Origin: Chalara sp. BL73
Taxonomy: Eukaryota > Ascomycota > Leotiomycetes > Helotiales
Direction: 5' to 3'
Assembly: GCA_918026815.1 (NCBI GenBank)
Contig: CAKJVC010000171.1
Location: 310,001-374,000 of the forward strand
Length of the DNA stretch: 64,000 nt
In this document: positions 1-12,277 of the stretch, one piece after another
Layout: each line of letters begins with the position of its first letter
Position numbering within the stretch: position 1 is the stretch's first letter
Notes under the pieces: generated by a model
Database searches by the model: none
What the model was told of the DNA's origin: nothing
The model's input: the letters and a program-made list of their open reading frames with translations, nothing else
Translations under genes and position numbers: made by a program

Positions 1-205
1 CGCGGGATAGCACCTTCAGCAGATGATCTGTGATCAGTCTCGCATTCTTTTCTTACGTACCCTTTGATAGGGCTTCCATTCTCTTATTCTATTCTAAATA
101 GCACGTTCATTTTCGCAGGCGATCATTCATATCCTCCTCCTCCACTAAGGGATCACCTTTATATTCTTGGCAAAAGAGCACACTGTAGATCTTCTATAAT
201 TCATA
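1..205. other. Upstream flank of the GH76 gene
   Basis: Short stretch before the first gene. It should hold the 5' leader and core promoter of the mannosidase-like gene that starts at 206. I see no other gene here and no clear TATA element. Confidence 0.4.
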
Positions 206-1803
206 ATGCACCTCTCATCGCTTCTATGGCAGTGCCTTCTCATTCCTGGCAGCGCTGCTCTCTTAGTCAATACCACCTCAACAGGTATATACTCTCTTCT
301 CCAGCTCACACATGCTTAACAACTAACAGAATTAGATTCCATAAAACGAGCCGCTAGCACAGTTGCGTTTGATCTAATGTCATACTACACCGGAAACGAA
401 ACCGTACATTTCGCTACAATCTTCCCAGTTTTTTTGACTAATTTATTCTCAGGGAGGAATTCCTGGTATCCTACCGCAACCTCATTTCTGGTGGCAAGGA
501 GGCGGGATGCTCATGACTCTGATAGATTATTGGGCGAAGACTGGCGATAGTAGTTATAATGGTAAGTGCTTTAAAAGGCACACCTTACAGCATGCTTTCC
601 ACAACATATGGCGTTTTTGACATGAAGTAGACGTAGTAGAGCAAGCACTCTCCTTTCAAGTTGGGGTAGATAAAGACTTTATGCCTACGAACCAGACCAA
701 AAACGAAGGGAATGACGACCAAGGCTTCTGGGCTATGGCCGCCATGCTTGCCGCCGAAACCAACTTCCAGAACCCGCCCGAGGACCAGCCACAATGGCTC
801 GCCCTCGCCCAAGCCGTGTTCAACGAGTGGGCGTTCCGCTGGGACGAATCGAAATGTGGCGGGGGGTTGAGATGGCAGATCTTTCCCTTTAACAATGGGT
901 TTACGTATAAGAACAGTATTGCGAATGGGTGTTTCTTCAATATTGCGGCAAGGCTAGCACGGTTTACGGACAATGCGACCTATGCGGAGTGGGCAAACAA
1001 GATTTGGGCGTGGGAGGAGAGTGTCAAGTTTATTGATACAAGTTATAATGTTTATGATGGCGCCTCGGAGAACGAGGAGTGTACTATCATAGATAAACTG
1101 CAGTGGTCCTACAACGCTGGTATCTTTCTCCATGGCGCCGCAAACATGTACAACTATGTATGTGCTCCTCCTCTCTGCGCTGCTGAAAAAATATCTAACA
1201 GAACAGACAAACGGCGACCCCCTCTGGGAAGAGCGCACAGCCGGTACCCTGAACTCCTCGCATATCTTCTTCAACCAAAACAACGTAATGATGGAGCAAG
1301 CCTGTGAGAACGTCAAAACGTGTAACACGGACCAGCTCTCCTTCAAAGCCTATTTCACCGTCTGGCTCGCCCAGACCACCGTTCTCGCCCCATTCACCTC
1401 CTCGACCATCCTTCCTTACCTCTCTGCCACCGCACGAGCCGCAGGCGCCGTTTGCAATGGCGGCGCCTCGCAAACGCAATGCGGCTTCAAATGGACGGAT
1501 GGCGCCAACGACGGGAGTTTTGGCATTGGGCAGCAGATGAGCGCTCTCGGCGCCATTCAGTCGGCGATGGTGGCGGTCCCCGGCGTGAAGGTCGAGAAGG
1601 CGGCTGTACCGGTGACGGTGAACACGGGGGCAACGAGTAAGGGCGACCCTGATGGAGGCGTGACCGGGAACAGCAAGGAGAGGGAAAGCTTCGTCGAGAT
1701 GGAACCCGCGCAGGTAAAGGACAGGGTTGCGGCCGCTTTTCTGACCATTGGGATCCTAGGAAGCGTGATTGGCGGGAGCGTGTTTATGGTTTTGGAGGGC
1801 TAA
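206..1803 (+). CDS. GH76 mannan endo-1,6-alpha-mannosidase-like, GPI-anchored (Dfg5/Dcw1 family)
   Basis: Five exons: 206-284, 330-403, 453-561, 631-1157 and 1207-1803, giving 461 residues. All four introns are about 45-70 bp and keep frame. The protein opens with a hydrophobic signal peptide (about residues 1-19). It then shows GH76 hallmarks: the MSYYTG segment, the [12 protein letters not shown] stretch, and the adjacent aspartates D116-D117 in the [11 protein letters not shown] motif, which match the catalytic Asp pair of the family. The end (about the last 22 residues) is hydrophobic with no charged tail, as in a GPI-attachment signal. In yeast, Dfg5/Dcw1 attach GPI mannoproteins to wall glucan at the plasma membrane. 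The family is secure; the exact paralogue and substrate are inferred. The gene converges with the GH16 wall enzyme downstream. Confidence 0.93.
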
Positions 1804-2693
1804 GTGCAGGATGAATAGGTGGACTCGGATTATGTTTATAATGTAAATATTTGGATTTTATACCCGATGCGTCTCGCTGACTTTCGGAGTTCTTGGGGTG
1901 GGGTAATTTGGGGTGTGAATGGAAGCGCTTGGGGGATGTACCAAGCGTTAGAACTTGTACATGAGTGTCAAGATATTGTAGAAAATGTATTGGCAAGAAA
2001 TGACTACTCACGCGCCAACGCGCGCAGAGATGCACTCACGAAAGGTTGGAAGTTTGAGCTCCTGGCAGGAAATCTCCTTCCGGTCAGGCTGCTAAAAGAA
2101 ATATTGTTTTCTAATGGCTGCTGAATTGAATGCAGAACTTACTTGTAACTCCTCCCAGAAAGCACTGTTCACTTCCGCTACAATCAATCGGATGGGGGTC
2201 TTAGCTAATTAGGTAAAATAGAATGATGTCCTTGTAAGACTGAAGAATTGTGCTGGAAGGCCAACTCTGGCTCGTAGGAGTTTGCTACTACGTACCACCC
2301 GCTCTCAAGAGTAGAAGATAGAAGACACGGGTACTACCACTCTGAGGTGGAAATCTTTAACTACTGAGATCTTGCTCCACCTTATTAATGTTTCCGAGAT
2401 GAGGTCTTGGTGGACTTCAAATGTATGACTAATATCTTTCAATTGAGCTATTCATAGAATGCAAAATTTCCCTCTCCATTTTCGTACCTATACCCAACCG
2501 AGGCTAAAAACTGTATACAAGAAATTCGTTGCCAAAAAAGCAACTTCACCAATTTTCCCAAATATCCAAAAGGAATGGACGGCCAACGCCATTAGTACTA
2601 TGAGTGCTCATACTGTAAATAGAAAACGCAATGCCCAGCCATGTAATGCTTCATTAATGAAATCCCACGAAACTTGCTAGTCATTCAATCTTT
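1804..2693. other. Convergent intergenic region, no gene seen
   Basis: About 890 bp between the 3' ends of the GH76 and GH16 genes. It should contain both 3' UTRs. The one open frame of note (about 2459-2680, plus) shows no recognisable domain and is probably chance. Confidence 0.5.
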
Positions 2694-4175
2694 TTACAAA
2701 GCCATCATGGCCACCACTGCCACAATTCCAGCGAAGAAGCTACCCTTCAGAGCTTTATCTTGACCTGCACCAAGCCTGTCCGCACTGTTGGTATTACTAG
2801 ACGAGCTCGAATCGGCATTTTGGCTGAATCCGGTGCTGCTTCCGCTACTGTCGGTGCTTGAGGTGTCAGTTGAGCCAGAGTCTGAAGCGGAGCTGGTATC
2901 AGTAGAACCAGATGAATCTGAGGAAGAATCGTCACTGCCGGAATCATCATGATTGTTCGAACCAACACCCGCACCAGAAAGACCTGGGATTGTCTCTACC
3001 GTGGTTGATGGTGAAGAGCCAGAAGCAGTTCCTGTGGACTTTCCTGCATCCATATCTGTACCAGTTCCAAGGAAAGAGGCAAGGACGGTGTCTCCATCGC
3101 CATCCACCACAGTATTGTTTGTGCCGGCAATGTTGTTGTACGTGTATGACTTGCCCTTGTTTGTCCCGGGAGCGCTGTTCGCATTGTAGCAAGAAATCTC
3201 AACAGACTGAAATGCGGCATAATAGTATCCGTTGTTTTTGATATCCTCAGAATTCCAGTCGACAAGACCTCCAGCCCAATTAATTGTCCCCTCGGCATTA
3301 GTTGGCAATCCACCAGGCCAGAGAGAAAGTTGAACACGAGCGGGTGTCTGTGGAAAATCCCAACGGTTTGAGGTTGCGTTCCAGGTATCTTTACGTTCCT
3401 TAACACGACCTGGCTGGCCATCTACACTCCAGGTGATCTTATCAGGAGTCCAGTCGATTTCATATGTGTGGTAATTGTTGAACGTATCTGATAGCGTTAT
3501 GTTCTTGGAGTTGGAGTCTACAAGACGGTTAGCTTCTGATCATTTGTTGATAAAATTATCACTCACAGTTAGGGACACCGTGCCAATAAAAGTTGGTCTG
3601 TGCAGTTTCCAGGTCAACTCCTACAAATTCATAATCGATTTCATCCTTCACGTCCGAAAGTAAGATGAAGGCTGTGACGACTCCCTGCCCTCTGCTAGTT
3701 CTGAACGTTGCCTTTACGTTTCCGTACCACATGTATGTCGAGCTTGCGAGTAAAGTTCCGACAGTCCCGTCCGCCATGGTTAGTAGTACTTCGCCGTTGT
3801 AAGCGACGGCCTCTCCATCCATAACCCAGTCAGTTTTCGAGGAGTCTCCCAGATACTTGGTTTTTGAGGTAATTCTGTCCATACTGCTGAAATCGCTCTT
3901 TGTATCCTTGCATACAGGTTCAGGAACGCATGAGTTGAGTGAGAACGAAGATAGCGGGTCGCATCCTCCTAAGCAGTAGGCACCAACTCCGCATTGCCCA
4001 TATTCTGCGAAAATAGTCAGCACAACGCGACAGCAAATGTCGAAAATCGAGACATACGAGAGCAGCATGGTGTTGCCTCTCCACACTTCTTGCTTTCGCT
4101 ACATGTGACGGCATCTGCAGCAAAGACCGTCGTCGCAGTGGCGAGCACCGCTATGAGTGCTGAGGTCCGGACCAT
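2694..4175 (-). CDS. GH16 chitin-glucan transglycosylase with CBM18 (Crh2/Utr2-like), GPI-anchored
   Basis: Three exons on the minus strand: 4058-4175, 3567-4004 and 2694-3517, giving 459 residues. A signal peptide (about 1-19) is followed by a hevein-like chitin-binding module (about 25-68) with the spaced cysteines CCSQYGQCG...YC. The GH16 domain carries the catalytic ExDxE motif as E161-I-D163-Y-E165. After about residue 300 a long Ser/Thr/Asp-rich linker leads to a hydrophobic C-terminus typical of GPI attachment. Crh enzymes transfer chitin onto beta-glucan in the wall. CBM18 plus GH16 is the Crh2/Utr2 layout, which I infer to be the type. The first intron splits the chitin-binding module. 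Confidence 0.93.
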
Positions 4176-6191
4176 TATGTATATATATTCGTAGATTAAA
4201 AGGATATAAGAAAGAGGGCCGGATCAAACGACACGGTCCGCAGGATAGAAGAAATGGATCCTGTAATCCAAGTGTAGCTTTGTTGATCAAGTTTCAGGAA
4301 AAGGGCGTTGAACGAATGATGCCCACCCTTGTTGATTCCGTATTCCTTGATTATCGGGTTATGCAGCAATGGATGGTTGATCAGGGGATGTCCACAGCCG
4401 GCGTCTCCTGGACCCAAACACGCAGAGATAGAAGGTGCGGGGAGAGTAACGATATTGATAGATAGCGACTGTAATAGTAACTAGTGTCAAAACGAAGGAA
4501 GGACACTCGACCGTATATACAGGAGACGTCGAGATGTCGAAAGGGGATGATGGAATTAAGAATAGAGTGGAGGGAGGAGAGGTTGAGAGGTTACGACAAG
4601 GAACTTGGCTTGTAAAGCCTGCCTTTTCGGCTTTCCGGGATCATTATGGCGGGTGCCCAGGGGGTGGGGGCCGTGTCTATCGAATCAGAGTCGAGTTATC
4701 TGCGGACTTATCCCAAAGCAGCTAGGATGGCTTGCCACTTGAAAAAAAAGAAGGGGCCAGGAATGACATCTACCAATCAAAGGCCAATCTTTCGCCACAA
4801 CGGCACTAAGCATATTTGTACCGCTTCCCAAACCGGAAATGGACGTTTTTAGACGAGCGATCCAAACCATCGAAACAAAAGGCGCAGATCTTTCGTGTTC
4901 ATGAATACGATGACATTTGTTTGCTCAGAGTAACCAAGTATCGGAACATTGACAGCAGTGAGGTTACTCACAAGAATATGCGTCTGTGTAGCGAGGAGTC
5001 TCGGGCATCCAATGCTTTATTTGCTGACCACCATTCCGTCTAATTCATCAATTAACCATGTGGCACGCAGAACCTCAAGGCTCACCCGTGGTGGCTGGTG
5101 AAGTTTGATTATATTATATTGTGAATGTTTCCCGGTGCAAGCTTCAAGTTATGCTCGATGTATGTACATCTGAGCAAATCGAATTCTATCTTGAGGTATG
5201 TTCCAGATGAACCATGAGTGCATATTCAACAAGCTGGAGAGTATATATGCTTTCGAGGCTTTAGAATAACTCTCATTGGAGTCGCCAAAACTTACTGCGC
5301 TGAATGAAGGCTGGCCGTCAAACACTACGAATCGGCATCAACCGAATTTAAAGTAATATTGAAATTTGTGGTACCAGACCTAGTTCACCGAAAGCATATT
5401 CTGGTTTGTGGCACAACGGGAATCGAACCTGTACCCACTTGGGCCAGGATAATTGTAGCCACAATTGGGTACGTTGTCCTTTGTTATATGTGCATTGCCC
5501 TATGGTTTTGGCCTTGGTGTACAAGAAGATAGTCAATATCATTTGATGCTCTCAAATCAGGCACACCTGCTGTTACTACAAGCTGTCAAATAAGGATCCA
5601 CAGCCTCCTTCCGCGATTAATCATGCGCTCTGTCGACAATCATTGGCTCCATTTTGATACCACAGCTTTGGACAAAAACCCGCATAATTCATTCATACAA
5701 TACATCACCCCGAAGCTATGATACCTCAAGTCACGCACTCACCTCGAACTTGTCGGTTTTGAACACTTTGTAAAGATTAATTTCTGGATTCTTTGCCTAT
5801 TCATGTTGGTCTTCTGCCCACACGTATTCCCGCATCCGCGACCCTACCACCGAATTGCAAATGCAAAATGTAGATAGCCTCCATATAGACACACTTCACT
5901 TTGCAGTATAGACGTCCATACAAACGTAAAACTAGCGCAGATGGATAAAAGGCCACAAACGCCTCCCCAAAATCGAAAGATATGAAGTAGAGAAATAACG
6001 CCGAACCATAAGAACTCCAAAGAATTTTCTACCTGCGCCGAACGCAACTGTGATATAGGTGAATTAGGTGTCATCCGATTTCAGATCGTGGGCAAGGAGG
6101 CGAAACACAAGGGCTTTGAGCCACGATGAGATAATGCGACAGTTCCGTTCCAGCTCCTTGCCTCTTCTATCCCGTACTTCTGGGTCGCGGA
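4176..6191. other. 2.0 kb intergenic region with a weak tRNA-like element
   Basis: No protein gene is recognised. The left part is the GH16 promoter, and the right end is the 3' flank of the Myb-like gene. On the minus strand near 5409-5433 there is a T-arm-like element (GGTTCGATTCC), but a full cloverleaf could not be drawn (see findings). The remaining open frames are short and lack domain features. Confidence 0.4.
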
Positions 6192-6989
6192 TTATATGCG
6201 ACCAGCGAAGTTCTCTTTAGCGTACTGCTCACATGCCTGTTCACTCCTTAGCAAGAGTTAGGAACCCTCAAGTGATAATCATACCTTGGCAGGTTTGCCA
6301 ACTTTTGCACCGATCGTCTTCCACTTGTTCGCCTCATACTCCTTAATGGCATTCAGGAGCGCCTGTGACTATGCGCACATCAACAAAGCAATTAATTCCT
6401 CTGAAGGGCCAGCATACCTCATCCTCTGCAAACTCAGCATAGTGCATATCCTGAAGCGCATTAGTAAATACATTATGTTATTAAAATGAGCCCGTCATAC
6501 CTTGTACCAATGTTTTTTGACGCTGCCCTCAGTTCGAGCGGGAAATGTCTACCACACCTATCTCAGTCACTGGCTTTGTGCAACCCCAGCCGCCACTTAG
6601 TATCTCACCTTTGCGATTTCGGCCCAGCTGTTTCCTGCGTCCCTCATAGTTTTCAGCCTCTGCTCCTCCGCCGGGGTCCATGGAGTGTTTGTTCGGCTCT
6701 TCTTTGCAGGTGGTCCCATGGACGACGATGCAGAGGTATTGGCTTCCTCGCCAGCGAGTGAAGCTGGCACGATGTTCGATGGACCTGACATGGCGAATGT
6801 TTCCGCTCCACCTGAGCCAGATGCGCGTCTCTTGTTTCGTGTATTTGCAGGCGAAAGGGTGTCCTGTGGTACAAAAGGGTCAATTGCAGTTGCGTGGGGA
6901 TGTGAGGGTGAGACTCCAGCGGCAGGTTTAACTTCTGTTCTGTCTGCACGTTTAGACATTGGCAAAGATGTAGAGACACGATGCGCCAT
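6192..6989 (-). CDS. Small two-repeat Myb/SANT-like DNA-binding protein
   Basis: Five exons on the minus strand: 6609-6989, 6501-6548, 6418-6450, 6285-6362 and 6192-6236, 194 residues in total. All four introns are phase 0 and 50-63 bp long. The first 100 residues are low-complexity and rich in Ser/Pro/Ala, with a basic KRRASG patch and a PPAKKSR stretch that could be a nuclear signal. Two SANT-like repeats follow: one at about 103-143 (W104, W122 and W141 spaced as helix-core tryptophans) and one at about 152-190 (W168). The motif EGSVKKHWYKDMHY is typical of this fungal Myb-like group. The target genes are unknown. The repeats sit on small exons, so exon skipping would remove half a repeat. 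Confidence 0.85.
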
Positions 6990-9900
6990 GCTCGATATTG
7001 ACCAAGGATATCAGAAAGATAAAGTTAATGTGTGCGCGAAGTGTAGCATTCGCGTGTGAAATAAGGTAAGATACCGCGTTGGAAGCTAGGCTGCAGGGAA
7101 GGTACAAGATACTTACGATCTGAAGTCAAACTACTTGGGGATCGTGTAGATATTGTCAACAGGGCTGACATGCATTTCCTGCATGTCTTGCCGCAGTGGC
7201 AGGTAAAATCAGTACAACAACGAGAGCTAAAACAGGAGATGTCTTGTAAAGTTCAGAAATATCGAAGCGAATCCTTTACAGATTTTCATGCAGTGAGAGA
7301 GAATCGTAGAGAAGGCTGGAGAGAGGGAGGATAGATGTAGTGATCTGATGACTTCTTAATAACAAGGTTCTGGCCATTAAGTAGAACGCAAGTACACCAT
7401 CGGTACATATGCAGATGGCTACATATAACCACCAGATGTCATTGAAAAAAAGTTGACAAGGGAGCCTACCGAGTCTGGGTTCGAAACATGAACAATGCCT
7501 GCCTACGATCAGAGGCAGGGTAATTTAGAGTGACTTGGAGAACGGTAGGGGCTTGCTAGGCACGCATACTAATCTACGAACCGGAAGATACACACGCTTG
7601 AATGCTACTCGCCAGGTCGGATGAGGTACCATTTATGCCCAGTGTTGACGGCTGCTACTAACGCGATCACCGATGTCAGCAATTTCAAGTACCTTTTCGA
7701 GTATCGCCCCCCATTGCCTTTCTATTATAGAACAGCCGACGATACTACCAAGTTCAAGGGCTTCGGACCTGGCCAGAGCTGCAAGTGTTGCCGAAAGAAG
7801 CGTGGATGCTGGGGCAGAACTGCAGTGCCCGTCACATTTTTTGGTTGGCTTCAAGCCGCAAAAAGGATCGCCATCCCCAGCAGTTCAAGCGTAGGAAGCA
7901 TGGCTTTGTGCTACCACGGATGGAGCCAGGCCCCATGAAATGGGAGGTACAGGAAGCTTGAACAGCGTAAGATGAAGCCTTATCCCGATCAACGTTTCTC
8001 CGAGATGGCAGGGGGACCGCAATGAGTCGGACGGCTCTGCAGAATACATTCAAAGTGCTACTTCTTCTGGAACTCACGCATGATTTGAAGCTGCCTGGAA
8101 GTCTGCTGGGCGTTGGGCGGTGTGCTCATGACTTATCCTTATGGTGGTTAGGGTTACGGTTGATGGTATCTCAGTGGTGTTGCATAGAACTTGGTGGAAA
8201 TGGTTCTAGGTGATTGGAGTGATGGGAGAAAAGGAGGCGGGGAAAACAAGGTTCCACAACAGTAACTTGCAGGCACTTTGATGCCGCCCAGACCCTAAAA
8301 ACTATATTGACCGGGCTAGCTAGAGACATGATCGCGCTTACCCCGCCATTTTTTCAATGCAGTATGTTGAATAAGGTATGTGCTGGATATTATAACATGT
8401 TGTTATGTGTGCGGAAGGTAAAAGGGTAGCTGGGGACATGCGGCCGTGTTGGTATGGTACGGTATGGGAATGCTGAACAGAAGAGCCTAAATCCTTCTGG
8501 ATCCATCGTTATTGACTTCCTAAGGACTCTGACGTAGTCTCAAGAACCAGGAACCTCCTCCGCCCCAAATCCCAGTTCAACTTTGGAGGAGAAAATGACG
8601 CGAATGACAAGCTGAAAGCCACAAGTCAAGTATCTTTGTATAGTGCCATAGTATCTCTGTCACCAGGGATTTCACATGTCAGCTAAATGGTCGTGCTAGG
8701 ATGGACTCATAAACACTTGCTATAGATATTCAAGAAGCAGACTCAATACGCCAAGTTCTCATATCGCGATAAGTATACAGTCTAAATCTTAAAAGGTGGA
8801 AACAAACTTCTTGCCGAAGCCATGATCCATGGGTGGTGTTGAAAGTTTGAAAACTGAGCGATGAGGGTATATATCGCGATTGGCAAAGACGAAATGATGC
8901 TTACGACCATGTCGCTTCCCTTGTCTATGGGTACCGATACCCTGACAATCCCAGATCCGAATTATCTTTCGAAGTCTTGGAACCAATTGGACCTCAAGAT
9001 GTAATTTCATTCTTGATGGGAGCCGGCTCCGTGTTGTCACTCATGCATGCAGTCTTGGTCGATCAAAAGAAGCCATCGTGCATCATGACTGGCAGTGACA
9101 TTTGCACAAGTATCTATACATCTGCCATCTGCATGTGCTAGTGCCGGGCATTCAAAACCAGCCTCGTTGGGAGTTATAATTTCTGATTGAACCTGTTGAT
9201 GGGTGTGGTATGTTGGATGATAGGCAGGGAAATTGCAAGTCTCAATGCCAACAATATCTAATCTTCCGCCGACGCAGGAGCCGCTCAACCAATAAGGCCA
9301 TGATCGCCGTTGCAATGAACCAAAAGGGGTGTTTCCTCGTAAAATTATCCTCTAACTCATGCCGATAACTCACGGTTCGGTAGCTCCCGAAGCGGATTAT
9401 ATGCTGTACTCGGGAATGAAGCGTGCCGAATCTGGCGCCGTGCATTCTGTGATGGCTTCAACATCAATCACCTGCAATAATACGGATTAGAAGTCCGAGC
9501 CTCGAGATTATACAGTGAGCTCTTATTGTCCAGTACTCGACAGCTAGCATTCTTGCTAAGCATTCGTCCCGGGCTCAACCGTATTGCAATAAACTGCCCG
9601 AATTGTCTCTTAAGAAAATGAAGGGCAGACATACTCGGAATATCTTCTTAGAGCAGATACGAGATGCGGGATCCGAGTGTTGGAAGCCACCTTGGTCAAT
9701 CGTTGCTGGGAGCTAGTGCACGGGGAAGTTGTCATACGTTGGAGCTTATTGCATTGCCCGACATTGCGTGAACAGATATATCCAGTGTATTCAAATACTA
9801 TCCAGCCAATAATACCAAAACTCCAAGGGCAAGTGATCAAGCAGGAGTAATTCCTCTCAAAACTTGACGTAAGATCGTATCGAAATGTAAAGGCATGCAG

Positions 9901-11111
9901 TGGTCCAAACTTTACCCCAATCTCCAATTATGTCTACAAGTACAAGCAGTTATTGGGGGAGGGGGGGGGAGGGGAGATGTTGTGTCCTCAGCTTATCAAA
10001 ACCAGGCGCAATGAGAGAGAAAGGGAGAGAGGGCCATCTCTCTTGTCGAACCATTAGCCAAAGCCCTTCAAAACAAAAAGAATAAACAATGTTTCCATTA
10101 AGGCTGAAAAATGCGGAGGATTATCTAAGTCCTCCCGAAGCCTCACGCCGACGGTTCCGACAAACAGGAAACATTTTGCAGGCTTAGACAAAACAAAAGC
10201 GCATAGATGCGACCTTATTGTTCCTGCAAAATCGTCATCCTTTGATCAGTGGAGGGGAGTCCCCTGTGCTTGGCGATTCTGTGACAGCGGTAAAGGAGGA
10301 TCTGTTCATGCGGTTCGTGTCTTGAGTCCTTGAGGGTATCACCCCGTGCTTGCTGGTGTTTGAGGAAGCACCTGAAATTCGTACGCCGATTCACCGCCCC
10401 CCCAATTCATCCTTCAGACCTGGGCGGCTCAACGAACATTCTTAGGGTGACGTTGGTCATACCTTCTTGGCCACGCAAGGGACGAGTAATCATCTGATAG
10501 CTGGCACGATGGTTTGGATCTTACCGTACCTCCGTTCCTCTCATCAGAAAAGCCAAAACGTTGGGAATATCTAAGCGCCAAATTACAGTGTGGTTCCCTG
10601 TGCTTCGCAATGGGGGTGAAGTAGTTGCCAAGACAAACACCACCACTGCACAACGTCCATCCAGGCTGGATTCTACCATAGTAATCGGACGGTACCCCTT
10701 CCGAATAGAACTCATTTCTCTCCACGTTTCTGCTCTAGCAGACACAACCTGTTGAGACGAACAATACAATGATTCGGGGTCCCCGCATCTATCCGGCTGC
10801 GCAAGCGTTCATGCAGAATGGAAGTGTAGTTTTGGCTGCCCTTCACAGAGTAAAGCCGTCTTCATGATACGGCTAGGGAGGTAACTCTCCCAAGGAAGTC
10901 AATATCAGCGCTATGAGGCCATGACACCGGTACCAAGTCCTTGAGCTTTTTCACAGCCTACTAGCAAAACAATACAGGAGAGGCTTGTCCTATGCCACTA
11001 AATTCATAGAAACGGCATTGCTCGCGAGTCTAGATCTCGCAAGCATTTGTTTAGGTGATGCCAGCAACAGCACATCATATTAATGATTAGCATATGCTAA
11101 GAATGTTTCTC

Positions 11112-11387
11112 TTAGCACTCGTAGAGTAAGGGTAAACGTTGGCGCTCGAGACGTTCCTCGCTCATGGTGGGCGGCTTCTCACATGTCCAGAAGATGTCCG
11201 CATCGTCCGGTCTGGATATGGGTCCCCCATCTGGAATCAGATTTTCCAGGTGTCCCGTATTCATCTTGTCAATCCGAATTTGTTCAAGCCTGCAGCCTTC
11301 TAAGCATTTCGGATCGATCTCAGCCTTTGGTGGCTCGAGTGTTCCCGTCTCGGCGTCAGGTGCCCACTTTTTGGTGCGTTTCGACAA
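11112..11387 (-). CDS. Possible small hypothetical protein or last exon of an unknown gene
   Basis: An open frame of 91 codons with a protein-like, charged composition (many Glu, Lys, Pro and Asp, few hydrophobic runs). The frame stays open a little upstream to about 11402, where a CAG precedes GACGTC, so it could be the 3' exon of a spliced gene. I found no convincing upstream exon and recognise no domain. It may be chance or a relic. Confidence 0.22.
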   Translation of the reverse strand: MSKRTKKWAPDAETGTLEPPKAEIDPKCLEGCRLEQIRIDKMNTGHLENLIPDGGPISRPDDADIFWTCEKPPTMSEERLERQRLPLLYEC

Positions 11388-11937
11388 GGGGCTTTTTTTG
11401 ACGTCCTGAGTTTCACACGCGCACCCAAGACATCACCGCGCTCTCAGGAACACATCAATATTGACGGGACATCGAAATTACCCTCTGCACGCTACCAGCG
11501 ACGTTGACACGTAGCAATGCTCTCGTCAACTGATCTTGATGTCGTTTTTACGCTGCGCAAAACTGCTCGGGTTCATCAATTGCCCGAGATCAAGTTGCGT
11601 GCTAGATTAGGAATCAGGTCGCCGTCGATGGCCATGAGACGTGAGACCCACACGGACTTCAAACGCAGACTTGACCTCATCCTAGTCCCCCAGAAACGCC
11701 AATACGGTGCAGAAACGGGATGAAAAAGGTTCTCCCAATGGAGATATGCAACCAAGCCTATGCATAAATCAGAAACTCTCACAACATCAGCCATGCCACT
11801 CCAATCACGGTGATCCGGCATGATTGTTGACTCCATTGGAAAATGCACGGCCCCAAGCCGGCATGGATCGCGGCTCCCAAGTTGACTCCAGACGATCCTA
11901 TGCAAGGTGGTGATGCTTCATATATGACCCAACTACG

Positions 11938-12277
11938 CCCCTCTTTCTGCTCTCTTTTTCTTCTTCTACTCACTCGACGTCGACTACGCTTCCCGCAGCT
12001 AATTTTCACTCTCTTTTATTGCCCAACTGGCTTGGCTGCTTACATTCTTTACTGTAGTTAATTTGTCTTGTTTATAGCGTTTCTTGTTGTCTTTCAGAGA
12101 AATTCTTCTTCTGTCACCATTTAACGCCATATCAAAGAATTATTTACATCATACCGCAGCTTTCGGTCTGCCTTTTACAACTCTTCGATTCTTGTTGCTT
12201 GCTGGCTCAACGAACCCTTTATAAACGGTATATACATTTTACTACGACTTTCGATTCTTTAACGATCAACGACCGTC
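11938..12277 (+). promoter_or_regulatory. Pyrimidine-rich leader/promoter of the gene at 12278
   Basis: A strongly C/T-rich tract (about 11938-11974) followed by a further T/C-rich stretch up to the start codon at 12278. Such tracts often lie near transcription starts of well-expressed filamentous fungal genes. Promoter or 5' UTR identity is inferred from position and composition only. Confidence 0.35.

Larger units (their letters stand above)
6990..12277. other. 5.3 kb gene-poor interval
   Basis: This is the longest stretch without a supported gene. It contains moderately long open frames around 7621-8213 on both strands, one 91-codon minus-strand frame at 11112-11387, and an uninterrupted purine tract at 9955-9975. 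None matches a family I recognise. I see no terminal repeats or transposase motif that would identify a mobile element. The right end is the leader and promoter of the gene starting at 12278. Confidence 0.45.

Noticed and set aside
7621..8213. Overlapping open frames on both strands
   Set aside because: None gives a recognisable domain. A trial spliced minus-strand model starting near 8128 (MSTPPNAQQTS) ended in stops without reaching the other frame. Kept only as part of the gene-poor region.
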